A DNA stretch of 64,000 nt from Mesorhizobium sp. WSM4306. GTDB taxonomy: Bacteria; Pseudomonadota; Alphaproteobacteria; Rhizobiales; Rhizobiaceae. A program made the position numbers and the translations under genes. The stretch spans positions 1 through 64,000 of the forward strand of contig NZ_VFTC01000021.1 of the NCBI RefSeq assembly GCF_007003975.1, in the 5' to 3' direction. The notes beneath the pieces are model-generated. The model did no database searches and was not told where the DNA came from. It worked only from the letters and a program-made list of their open reading frames with translations. Shown here in pieces: positions 25,798 through 33,774 of this stretch; position 1 is the stretch's first letter, and every line of letters begins with the position of its first letter.

Positions 25798-27339
25798 TCA
25801 GCCGTCCGGATTGGCGGCGATCTCCTCGCGGCGGCGCGCGACATAGGCGTCGAGCTCCTCGCGGATCGCGGGATCCATCACTGGCTCCTCGTAATCATGC
25901 AGTGCCTGCTGCCAGAGTTCGGTCGCGCGCTCCAGCGCATCCTTGCCGCCCGCTTCCTCCCAGGCGCCATGGTTTTGCCAGTTGGACAGCATCGGCTGGT
26001 AGAAGGCGGTGGTGTAGCGCGACATCGTATGTTCGGCGCCGAAGAAGTGGCCGCCGGCCGGCACCGACTTGATTGCCTCGAAACCGAGATCGTCCTCCTG
26101 GAACGGCACCGGTCGCAGGAACTCCATCATGTTCTGCAGGATCTCGACATCGAGCACGAGCTTTTCGTAGGACGCCGTCAGGCCGCCTTCGAGCCAGCCC
26201 GCCGCGTGATAGATCAAATTGGCGCCGCCGAGCACCGCGCCCCATGTCGCCATCTCGGTCTCATAGGCGGCCTGCAGATCGACGACGTTCGAAGCGTTTG
26301 CGTTCGAGGTGCGGTAGGGCAGATTGTAGCGCCGCGCCAACTGCCCGGCGATGATGTTGGCCTTGGCGTTCTCCGGCGTGCCGAAGGCCGGCGCGCCCGA
26401 CTTCATGTCGACATTGGAGGTGAAGGCGCCGTACATCACTGGCGTGCCTGGATTGACCAGCTGCGTCAGCACCACGCCGAACAGCGCTTCCGCATTCTGC
26501 TGGCAAAGGGCTGCCGCCAGTGTCACCGGCGTCATCGCCCCCATCAGCGTGAAGGGTGTGACCGTCACCGGCTGGCCGTGCTCGGCCATCGCGATCAGGC
26601 CTTCGGCCATGGCGTCGTCGAACAGGCGCGGCGAGTTGATCGAGATGATCGTCGTCACACCGGGCGACGCCCGCATCTCCTCGACGCTGATGCCGCGCGC
26701 GATCGCCATCATGTTGATGCCGTCCATCGCCCGGGCGCGGCCGATCGCCGTGCAGTGGAAGGAGAGATCGCTCAGCGTCAGATTGGCATGATAGGTGTCG
26801 AGATGGCGCGCATTGGCCGGCAGTTCCATCGGCGCCACCACCTGGTTGCCGATGATGTGGATGGCGTTGAAGTGATGCGCCAGCCGGATGAAGTTCTGAT
26901 AGTCCGGCAGATTGCCCTGGCGTCGGCCCTTGATGCGGTCATGCACATTGGGCGGGCCGGCGACCAGGCCGAAGACAAGCGAATTGCCGCCGAGATGCAC
27001 CTGTTTTTCGGGATTGCGGCTGGTCAGCGTGAAGGAGGACGGAACCGCGCGCAGCGCCTCGCGCACCAGGCTTTCGTCGATCCTGATGGTCTTTTCCTCG
27101 CGGTCGACGATCGCGCCAGCCGCGGCGAACAGATCCATCACCTTTTCACTCATCACGCGGATGCCAAGCTCCGACAGGATGCGCATCGAGGTGTCGTGCA
27201 GCTGCTGCATCCGATCCCCGTCCAGCAACTGCATCGGCGGATAGGGGTTTTCCACATGCTGCCAGGGCAGCTGCGCGATGCCACCGCCGCTGCGTCCCAG
27301 CTTCGATCTGCGGCCCCCGCCGCGCCTGTCCTGCGTCAT
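25798..27339 (-). CDS. trimethylamine methyltransferase (MttB)-family protein, non-pyrrolysine
   Basis: 513 residues, full length for the MttB superfamily, with no in-frame amber codon, so no pyrrolysine. Family blocks seen include ILSELGIRVMSEKVMDLF near the N-terminus, FTLMGAMTPVTLAAAL, and PVMYGAFTSNVDMKSGAPAFG leading to a QLARRYNLPYR block. Characterised non-Pyl members demethylate quaternary amines such as glycine betaine, proline betaine or carnitine and hand the methyl group to a corrinoid protein. No corrinoid (MtbC/MtgC) or MtgA-type gene is in the window. It probably works on a betaine-like compound; the substrate is unproven. Confidence 0.85.
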   Translation of the reverse strand: MTQDRRGGGRRSKLGRSGGGIAQLPWQHVENPYPPMQLLDGDRMQQLHDTSMRILSELGIRVMSEKVMDLFAAAGAIVDREEKTIRIDESLVREALRAVPSSFTLTSRNPEKQVHLGGNSLVFGLVAGPPNVHDRIKGRRQGNLPDYQNFIRLAHHFNAIHIIGNQVVAPMELPANARHLDTYHANLTLSDLSFHCTAIGRARAMDGINMMAIARGISVEEMRASPGVTTIISINSPRLFDDAMAEGLIAMAEHGQPVTVTPFTLMGAMTPVTLAAALCQQNAEALFGVVLTQLVNPGTPVMYGAFTSNVDMKSGAPAFGTPENAKANIIAGQLARRYNLPYRTSNANASNVVDLQAAYETEMATWGAVLGGANLIYHAAGWLEGGLTASYEKLVLDVEILQNMMEFLRPVPFQEDDLGFEAIKSVPAGGHFFGAEHTMSRYTTAFYQPMLSNWQNHGAWEEAGGKDALERATELWQQALHDYEEPVMDPAIREELDAYVARRREEIAANPDG

Positions 27340-27358
27340 TTGTTTCGTTCTCCCGGCC

Positions 27359-28327
27359 TCAGTAGCCGCGCTCCGGATTGACTGTGTTTTCCAGCGTCTG
27401 GCCGCTGCGGTAGCGCTTCAGATTGTCGGCAAACATCCGCACCGACTTGATGTCCCAGCCCTCGTAGACCGCCGCGCAATGCGGCGTGATGGCGACATTG
27501 TCGTAGCCCCACAAAGGATGCTCCGCCGGCAGCGGCTCGGCTGTGAAGACATCCAGCGCCGCGCCCTTGATCCGCTTGCCGTCGAGGGCTTCGAGCAGCG
27601 CTGCTTCCTCGGTCACACCGCCGCGCGAGATATCGATCAGAACGGCGGATGGTTTCATTGCGGCGAAGGCCGCCTTGCCGAGCAGGCCGCGCGTGCTGGT
27701 CAGCAGCGGCACGCAACAGACAATGAAGTCGGCGCGACCGAGCAGAGCAAGCAAGGCATCCGGGTTGTGCACCTCGTCGAGGCTGGGCATCGGCTTTGGC
27801 CGGGCGCGGATGCCGAGTGTTTCCATGCCCATCGCCTTGGCGCGCCTGGCGATGGCCGTACCGGTCTTGCCGAGGCCGACGACAAGGACCGTCTTGCCTT
27901 CGATCGGCTCGACACGGCCACCGCCCCACTGGCGCGCCTGCCGGCGGCGCTCGAAACCGCGCAGGTCGAGCGAGAAGGACAGCATGGCGCCCAGCGCATA
28001 TTCCGCCAGCATGCCGGCGGCGACGCCGGCCGAATTGGTCACGGTGACGCGTGCCGGATCCCAGCGTCCGAGATGATCGGTTCCCGAGCCGCCCACCGAC
28101 ACCCACTTCACGGTTGGGCTCTCGACAAGCGCCTGGCGCGGAAAGCGTGGCGTGCCGTCGAAGCGGACGGTGTAGACCACCTCGGCGGCCGTCTGCTCGA
28201 TCAGAGCCGGCAAAGCCGCGTAGGTGTCACAGGCGTGGACGGTGAGATCCGGATGCGTCTCCCCAAGCACCGCCATCGCTGCGGCCGGCCGGTCGGTGTG
28301 CAGGATGACGGTGGGGTGAGCCGACAT
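27359..28327 (-). CDS. D-2-hydroxyacid dehydrogenase (NAD-dependent)
   Basis: 322 residues. The Rossmann motif VVGLGKTGTAIA covers residues 149-160, and the catalytic Arg235 (DISRGG), Glu264 (FTAEPLP) and His283 (TPHCA) form the usual triad of glyoxylate/hydroxypyruvate reductase-type enzymes. It interconverts a 2-oxo acid and its D-hydroxy acid. In this neighbourhood it could take the 2-oxo acids arising from D-amino acid oxidation. It lies between the MttB-like gene (19-bp gap) and the DHDPS-family gene (9-bp gap). Confidence 0.88.
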   Translation of the reverse strand: MSAHPTVILHTDRPAAAMAVLGETHPDLTVHACDTYAALPALIEQTAAEVVYTVRFDGTPRFPRQALVESPTVKWVSVGGSGTDHLGRWDPARVTVTNSAGVAAGMLAEYALGAMLSFSLDLRGFERRRQARQWGGGRVEPIEGKTVLVVGLGKTGTAIARRAKAMGMETLGIRARPKPMPSLDEVHNPDALLALLGRADFIVCCVPLLTSTRGLLGKAAFAAMKPSAVLIDISRGGVTEEAALLEALDGKRIKGAALDVFTAEPLPAEHPLWGYDNVAITPHCAAVYEGWDIKSVRMFADNLKRYRSGQTLENTVNPERGY

Positions 28328-28336
28328 ATACGGGCC

Positions 28337-29245
28337 TCAGCTGCGGCCGATATGATCGGCTGAAGGACCCAGCGCCGTGAGCAGCGCCTTGCCGTGTTCC
28401 AGCGTCGCATTCTCATGCGGCGCGCGCAGGTTCAGCCACCGCGTGTCGCCGGAGCGAACCGCCAGCATCGCCTTCATCGCCGGGATCAGGCCGGCATCCT
28501 GGATCACCTTGCGGAACGACTTGATTGCCGCATCCGCTTCCGTGACGTCCTTGCCCGCCATCGTCGCGTCGTAGAGCGCGCGGATGGCCGCGGCGTTGAG
28601 ATTGACCGTCGCCGAGATGCAGCCCGCAGCACCACTGGCGAGGCCCTTGGTGAGCTGCGCTTCAGAGCTCGGGAACACCGCAACATCAGGTGCGGCCGCA
28701 ATGACCGCCGCCGTGTTGTTCCAGTCGCCGGCGCTGTCCTTGTAGGCGACCACCGTCTCGGGGAACGCAGCGCTCAGCCGGGCGGTCAAGGCAGGGCTGA
28801 CCGGCACGCCGGAGTTCTGCGGGATGTGGTAGAGGATCATCTTCAGCGCCGGATTGGCCACTCGTTCGATCAGCTCGCTGTAATAGCGCGCCTGGCCGTT
28901 GTCGCCGGCAGCGGTGTAGAAGAACGAAGGCAGCACCATCACGCCGGCGCAGCCGAGCCCGACCGCATGCTTGGACAGTTCAATGGTTTCGGGCAGCGCG
29001 GTGACACCGGTGCCGGGCATCATGCGGGTGGGCGAGATACCGGCCTGGACCAGCCATTCCAGCGCCTGCATACGCTCACTGAGGGAGAGCGATAGGGCCT
29101 CGCCCGTGGTGCCGAACGGCGACAGGAAATGCGCGCCCTGGCTCAGCACCCATTTGGCGTGCGAGATCCAGAGATCGCGGGCGATGCGGCCATCGTTCTC
29201 GAACGGGGTCAGGATCGGGGCGATGGTTCCTTGCGGGCGGCTCAT
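28337..29245 (-). CDS. dihydrodipicolinate synthase-family aldolase/lyase
   Basis: 302 residues, class I Schiff-base lyase. GTTGE (45-49), Tyr139 (ILYHIPQNSG) and Schiff-base Lys169 (VAYKDSAGD) mark the active site. The DapA-specific arginine-rich aspartate-semialdehyde site is not evident. Other members of this family cleave N-acetylneuraminate, 2-keto-3-deoxy sugar acids or 4-hydroxy-2-oxo acids. It is more likely catabolic than lysine-biosynthetic, since it is embedded in a catabolic operon. A 9-bp inverted repeat separates it from the MmgE/PrpD gene. Confidence 0.85.
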   Translation of the reverse strand: MSRPQGTIAPILTPFENDGRIARDLWISHAKWVLSQGAHFLSPFGTTGEALSLSLSERMQALEWLVQAGISPTRMMPGTGVTALPETIELSKHAVGLGCAGVMVLPSFFYTAAGDNGQARYYSELIERVANPALKMILYHIPQNSGVPVSPALTARLSAAFPETVVAYKDSAGDWNNTAAVIAAAPDVAVFPSSEAQLTKGLASGAAGCISATVNLNAAAIRALYDATMAGKDVTEADAAIKSFRKVIQDAGLIPAMKAMLAVRSGDTRWLNLRAPHENATLEHGKALLTALGPSADHIGRS

Positions 29246-29277
29246 GTCGGTCTTTCTATCGATGAGGGACGTTCGTC

Positions 29278-29304
29278 ATCGCAGGCATATACCCAGCCTG
29301 CGAT
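29278..29304. terminator. intercistronic hairpin between MmgE/PrpD and DHDPS-family genes
   Basis: Perfect 9-bp inverted repeat ATCGCAGGC (29278-29286) / GCCTGCGAT (29296-29304) with a 9-nt loop. It lies in the 81-base gap of a same-strand operon and has no T-run. It is likely an mRNA processing or stability element, or a weak attenuator. Confidence 0.45.
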
Positions 29305-29326
29305 CTGCCAGAGGCGGCATGTCAGT

Positions 29327-30769
29327 CTACCACGCAGGCCGCTGGAGGATCTTGCTGATCACGGGAGGATCGTAGAGCAGAGCGGAGAGCGCGGAAAAGC
29401 GGCTGTCGGGATCGGTCAGCGAGAGGATAGCGTCGCGGATCGCCATGGCGCGGCCCTGTCCGAGCACGGGTGTCGCGAACTCCCGATATTTGGCCTCGAT
29501 CTCCCCTGATGTCAGCGGCGCCTCCGGTCCGCCACGCGCATGGACATCGCCCGAGGTCAGCACCCGTCCGTCGGTCGTGGTGATGGCGACATCGGCCCAG
29601 CGGCCTGCCGGGAAGCGAGCGCTGTGGCGCTCCTGCTCCGACACGTTGATACGGGCGAGCATCTCGGCAACGGCGGCATCCTCCAGCCCGGCGCCGGAAA
29701 TATGCTCCAGCCCGATGCGGCCATGCAGGATGAGGGTCGCAACCGCAAAGCGCAGGCTGTACTGCGCTTTCGACGTCGTGTCGGGCATGCCGTGGAACAG
29801 CGTCGCGGCATGGTGGAAACTGTTGACCTGGACATGGCCGATATCGGCCGGCGTCAGGTGGTGTGAGAGCACCAGCCCGCGCGTCGCGTCGATCGCCGCA
29901 TGAGCCCAGCGGCAGATCGGATACGGTTTCACATATTGGTGCAGTGCCTGCCAGAAGCTGCCGAGATCCTGCCAATGCGCTGCGACTTCGGGCGCCTCGA
30001 CGGTGATGGCCGGCGCGCCGGTGAAGCCGCGTTCGGCCAGCACCGCCGCCGACAGGCCGGTCAGCGCGCCGATGCCAGAGCCGTCATGCAGCATCGTCGG
30101 CGTGGCGATCTCGCGCATCATCTGGCTGCGCGGGCCGTGATACTCGGCAATACCCAGCGCCTCGCGCAACTGCCCGTCGCTCAGCCGGCGCAGGCGCGCC
30201 GCCACGGCGGCGACGCCGAGCGCATTCCAGGCCCCTGATGTATGGTAATCCGACACAGTCGCATGCAGCGCGATGCCGGCGCGGCCGGCGACTTCGTAGC
30301 CGACGACCAGGGCTGCCAGCGCGTCAGGGCCGCTGAGCTCCGGAAGCTGTTCGGCCAGCGCCGCCAGCGCCGGCACCACCACGACACCGATATGGCCTTT
30401 GGTCGGGCTATAGCCGTCATGGCCGTCGAGATTGTCGATCTGCGTCGCCGCGGCGTAAGCCGCCCCCGCCATCGAGGCGCGGCGGCCGTCGAAAAGCATG
30501 CGCGCGCAATGCCTGGGGTCGCTCGAATTGTAGAGGAGGGTCGCGGTGTCGCGGGCGATGCGCCCGGCCTCCATCGGCCCTGCGGCAATCGCAATTCCAA
30601 TCGTGTCGAGCAAGAGGTAGCGGGCCTGTTCCAGCACCGCCTGAGGGAAAACCGATGCCGGCCGGCGCAGCACGAAGTCGGCCAGGCGCACGGCAGTCTC
30701 AGAGCTTGCGTCCGGCCCTTCACGGCGATGGGGCGACACAGCCACTTGCTCCACTCCCTCTGTCGTCAC
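29327..30769 (-). CDS. MmgE/PrpD family protein
   Basis: 480 residues. The all-helical N-terminal domain contains ARYLLLDTIGIAIA and the block GAAYAAATQIDNLDGHDGYSP, close to the family consensus (A..aHaldfDD). SMFG-like IRHAA segments and the C-terminal alpha/beta lid follow. Members include 2-methylcitrate dehydratase, cis-aconitate decarboxylase and iminodisuccinate epimerase, so the reaction is a lyase or epimerase step on a polycarboxylate or similar acid. The start is uncertain: GTG at 30769 opens the frame, but GTG codons at residues 9 and 11 sit nearer the GAGGGAG ribosome site. It is the first gene of the 30769-24302 operon and divergent from the LysR gene. Confidence 0.8.
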   Translation of the reverse strand: MTTEGVEQVAVSPHRREGPDASSETAVRLADFVLRRPASVFPQAVLEQARYLLLDTIGIAIAAGPMEAGRIARDTATLLYNSSDPRHCARMLFDGRRASMAGAAYAAATQIDNLDGHDGYSPTKGHIGVVVVPALAALAEQLPELSGPDALAALVVGYEVAGRAGIALHATVSDYHTSGAWNALGVAAVAARLRRLSDGQLREALGIAEYHGPRSQMMREIATPTMLHDGSGIGALTGLSAAVLAERGFTGAPAITVEAPEVAAHWQDLGSFWQALHQYVKPYPICRWAHAAIDATRGLVLSHHLTPADIGHVQVNSFHHAATLFHGMPDTTSKAQYSLRFAVATLILHGRIGLEHISGAGLEDAAVAEMLARINVSEQERHSARFPAGRWADVAITTTDGRVLTSGDVHARGGPEAPLTSGEIEAKYREFATPVLGQGRAMAIRDAILSLTDPDSRFSALSALLYDPPVISKILQRPAW

Positions 30770-30913
30770 GCCATCATTAATTTGGGTTCATCGTGCATTC
30801 ACGCAATTAGTTCAGCGGCTTTGACCAAAAATATCTATGGCATGTCGCCTCCGTGCAATTGAGCGCCGGCGGCTCCATGGTCTACCTATTCTGGCACAGC
30901 GCAGGAGCCGGAG
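30770..30913. promoter_or_regulatory. divergent promoter region, MmgE/PrpD operon and LysR gene
   Basis: 144 bases between outward-facing genes, AT-richer than the surroundings (ATTAATTTGGGTTC, CCAAAAATATCTATGG). This is the classic arrangement for a LysR regulator controlling the divergent operon. T-N11-A motifs are present but common, and no single strong dyad stands out. Confidence 0.4.
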
Positions 30914-31801
30914 ATGAAGCCACCCCCGCCATTGAACTATATCAGGTCGTTCGAAAGCTCGGCCAGGCATCTCAGTTTCACCATGGCCGCCAAGGAGCTT
31001 GGCTACACGCAGGCCGCAGTCAGCACGCATGTCCGCTCGCTCGAACATTACATCGGCCGGCAATTGTTCATCCGCTATCCACGCAGCCTAAAGCTGACCG
31101 AGATGGGCGAGGCGTTCCTGCCGACACTGCGCCAGGCGCTCGACCAGATCGACCAGGCGACGGAGGCGATCGTGACGTCGTCGCGCAACCGTACCGTGGT
31201 CGTCTCCTGTCCGATGAGCCTGGCGGAAAACTGGCTGGCCGGCTGCATGGCCGCCTTCCGCAAGGAGCATCCCGAAATCGAGATCGTGCTGCACGGCACG
31301 ATCTGGGAGGATCTCAGCGAGCAGATCGCCGACATCACCATTTCAACGAGGCGCTTCGATGATCGCCCGCCCGCCGCTATTCCGCTTTGGAATGACGAGC
31401 TGGTGCTGCTATGCGCGCCCGCGCTGCTCGAAGGCGAGCACGCCGTCAAAGCGCCGGAGGATATCCTCAAGGTGGACCGGATCTTCGTGCACGGTCGTCA
31501 GGAATACTGGCAGGTCGTTGCCACCGCACTTGGCGTCGACATGCAGGATTTCGACAAGGGCCTGTCGACGAATGCGTCCAACATTGCGCTCGAACTTGCC
31601 GCCATGGGCGCCGGCCTCGTCGCTACCCAGCGTTCGCTTGCGCACGCGTATCTGCGGCGCGGACTGCTCGTCGAACCGTTTCCGGTCCGGCCGCCCAGCC
31701 CCTGGAATTATTACCTGACCGAGACCCATGTCTCCAAGGGCAACATCGCCCGCACGGTGCGCGAATGGATAGTGGCGAGGGCGCAGGAAGACAGCGCCTG
31801 A
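30914..31801 (+). CDS. LysR-family regulator (GcvA-like)
   Basis: 295 residues. The winged helix-turn-helix covers residues about 8-66 (LNYIRSFESSARHLSFTMAA, then ELGYTQAAVSTHVRSLEHYIG); the phrase PLNYIRSFESSARHLSFT is typical of the GcvA/AmpR branch. The effector domain follows from about residue 95. It is divergent from the MmgE-to-D-aminoacylase operon and upstream of the binding-protein/DMGDH genes, so it is placed to control either or both. GGAG lies 4 bases before the ATG. Confidence 0.88.
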   Translation: MKPPPPLNYIRSFESSARHLSFTMAAKELGYTQAAVSTHVRSLEHYIGRQLFIRYPRSLKLTEMGEAFLPTLRQALDQIDQATEAIVTSSRNRTVVVSCPMSLAENWLAGCMAAFRKEHPEIEIVLHGTIWEDLSEQIADITISTRRFDDRPPAAIPLWNDELVLLCAPALLEGEHAVKAPEDILKVDRIFVHGRQEYWQVVATALGVDMQDFDKGLSTNASNIALELAAMGAGLVATQRSLAHAYLRRGLLVEPFPVRPPSPWNYYLTETHVSKGNIARTVREWIVARAQEDSA

Positions 31802-31940
31802 GGAATAGTCGCCGACATAGGGACGGCCCCACGCGAAAAAATTTGAGACGCCAATGGCATCGTTTTATTAGGTCTTGCGGGCCGGTTTTCAGCGGTTTGT
31901 GAGCTCTCAAGCCCTTCCGGGATTTTTGCATCGCCTCTAA

Positions 31941-31963
31941 CATTCCCTGCGTAATGGGGAATG
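31941..31963. promoter_or_regulatory. dyad upstream of the binding-protein gene
   Basis: Inverted repeat CATTCCC (31941-31947) / GGGAATG (31957-31963), 34 bases before the start codon at 31997. The position suits a regulator site or a leader hairpin. The regulator is unknown; the adjacent LysR is one candidate. Confidence 0.35.
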
Positions 31964-31996
31964 AACGGGCGGAAAGCCCAAACCGGAGAAGCAACA

Positions 31997-33655
31997 ATGG
32001 CACTTTTCAGGAGCAACGGTGACCGCGTCCCGGCGGTCATCGAAAGCTACGCAGATGAAGTCAGAAGCGGCAGGATGGACCGCCGCGAGTTCCTCGCCAT
32101 GGCGAGCGCGATGGGCGCCTCGACGGCGTTCGCCTATGCAATGGCCGGCCTTCCCACGCCGGCCGAAGCTGCAACGATGGAGCCCGGCAAGAAGGGCGGT
32201 ATCCTGAAGATGCAGATGATCATCAAGGACATGAAGGATCCGCGCACATGGGACTGGTCTGAAATGGCCAATGTGCTGCGCCAGTGCAACGACTACATGA
32301 TCCGCTACACCCAGGACTTCACCTTCGAGGGCCATCTCATCGAGAGCTGGGAGGTGAGTGACGACGCCACCGAATACACGCTGCATGTGCGCAAGGGCGT
32401 GAAGTGGTCGAACGGCGACGAGCTCAACGCCGACGACATCGTCTTCAACATCGAGCGCTGGTGCGACAAGGCAGCTGAGGGCAATTCGATGGCCGGCCGC
32501 ATGGCCACGCTGATCGATCCTGCCACCAAGAAGGCGATCGCCGGCGCCGTCACCAAGGTCGACGACCACACGGTGAAGCTGAAATGCGGCCAGTCCGACG
32601 TCACCATCATCCCGGGCTTCGCCGACTATCCGGCCATCATCGTCCACCGCGACTTCGACAAGAACGGTGCCGACATGACGAAGACGCCCGGCACCGGCCC
32701 GTATGAACTGATCTCCTACAAGGTCGGCGACTCGGCCTCGGTCAGGCGTCGCAAGGACTTCACCTGGTTCGGCGGTGAAACCTATCTCGATGGTGTCGAC
32801 TGGACCGACTACGGTACAGACGCCTCAAACCCCGCCATCGCCAGCGCCTTCGAGGCTGGCGAGATCGACTGCAACTACCAGACCGTCGGCGGCACGGTGG
32901 ACCTCTATGATGACATGGGTCTGGTCAAGGAATCCGTCGTCACCGCCGGAACGATCGTGCTGCGCACCAACGTCAGCAACAAGCCCTATGACGACAAACG
33001 GGTGCGCAACGCCATCCAGCTTGCGGTCGACAACGAGACCGTGCTGAAGCTCGGCTATAGTGGCCTCGGCCAGGTCGCCGAAAACCACCACGTCTGCCCG
33101 ATCCATCCCGAATATTACGAACTTCCGAAAGTGCCGCGCGATCTCGCCAAGGCCAAGGCGCTGATGACCGAGGCCGGCCAGATGGATCATGAGTTCGAAC
33201 TCATCTCCTATGACTCGGACTATGTGAAGGACCCGGCCGACGTTGTTGCCGCGCAGATGCGCGAGGCTGGCTTCAAGGTGAAACGGACGATCATTCCGGG
33301 AACCTCGTTCTGGAACGACTGGACGAAATATCCGTGGTCGACCACCGAATGGGGCATGCGTCCGCTCGGTGTTCAGGTGCTGGCGCTCGCCTATCGCAGC
33401 GGCGAAGCCTGGAACGAGTCGGCCTATGCCAATCCCGAGTTCGACAAGAAGCTCAATGCCGCACTCGCCATTGCCGATACGGCCAAGCGCAAGGAGCTGA
33501 TGAAGGATGTCGAGTTCATCCTGCAGGATTCCGGCGTTCTGGTTCAGTCATTCTGGCGCTCGCTCTACCGCCATCACGCCACCTATGTGAAAAACCTCAA
33601 GATGCATCAGACATTCGAGCTGCAACTGGACAAGGTCTGGCTCGACAAGGCCTGA
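31997..33655 (+). CDS. Tat-exported ABC transporter substrate-binding protein (dipeptide/SBP_bac_5 family)
   Basis: 552 residues. A long leader carries a twin-arginine motif (MDRREFLAMAS, Arg29-Arg30) and a hydrophobic segment, with probable cleavage near PAEA58. The mature part follows the family 5 pattern: GGILKM, LIESWEVSDDATEYTLHVRKGVKW, DDIVFNIERW, GTGPYELISYKVGD, then 'DDKRVRNAIQLAVDNETVL'. It should bind a peptide, opine or amine-type ligand in the periplasm. No permease or ATPase gene is adjacent, which is unusual. Start at 31997 is preferred over 31961 because GGAGAAG precedes it. A flavoenzyme for N-methyl amino acids follows. Confidence 0.85.
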   Translation: MALFRSNGDRVPAVIESYADEVRSGRMDRREFLAMASAMGASTAFAYAMAGLPTPAEAATMEPGKKGGILKMQMIIKDMKDPRTWDWSEMANVLRQCNDYMIRYTQDFTFEGHLIESWEVSDDATEYTLHVRKGVKWSNGDELNADDIVFNIERWCDKAAEGNSMAGRMATLIDPATKKAIAGAVTKVDDHTVKLKCGQSDVTIIPGFADYPAIIVHRDFDKNGADMTKTPGTGPYELISYKVGDSASVRRRKDFTWFGGETYLDGVDWTDYGTDASNPAIASAFEAGEIDCNYQTVGGTVDLYDDMGLVKESVVTAGTIVLRTNVSNKPYDDKRVRNAIQLAVDNETVLKLGYSGLGQVAENHHVCPIHPEYYELPKVPRDLAKAKALMTEAGQMDHEFELISYDSDYVKDPADVVAAQMREAGFKVKRTIIPGTSFWNDWTKYPWSTTEWGMRPLGVQVLALAYRSGEAWNESAYANPEFDKKLNAALAIADTAKRKELMKDVEFILQDSGVLVQSFWRSLYRHHATYVKNLKMHQTFELQLDKVWLDKA

Positions 33656-33666
33656 ACTGTCAGGAT

Positions 33667-33693
33667 CCAGGGGGCGGCCTTATCGCCCCTTGG
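33667..33693. terminator. intercistronic hairpin after the binding-protein gene
   Basis: 10-bp stem CCAGGGGGCG / CGCCCCTTGG (one G-T pair) with a 7-nt loop, starting 12 bases after the stop. It has no T-run. Such hairpins commonly protect the abundant binding-protein mRNA and reduce read-through into the next gene. Confidence 0.5.
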
Positions 33694-33774
33694 AGTTTCG
33701 CCAAGGCGACGAGAGCGAATTCATTTGATCTGGAACAAGACAAGTCGCCGAACACAAAGGGAAGAAATCTCGAT

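Noticed and set aside
25786..27381. 531-codon plus-strand open frame
   Set aside because: Exactly antisense to the MttB-like gene, His/Arg-rich, no recognisable fold.
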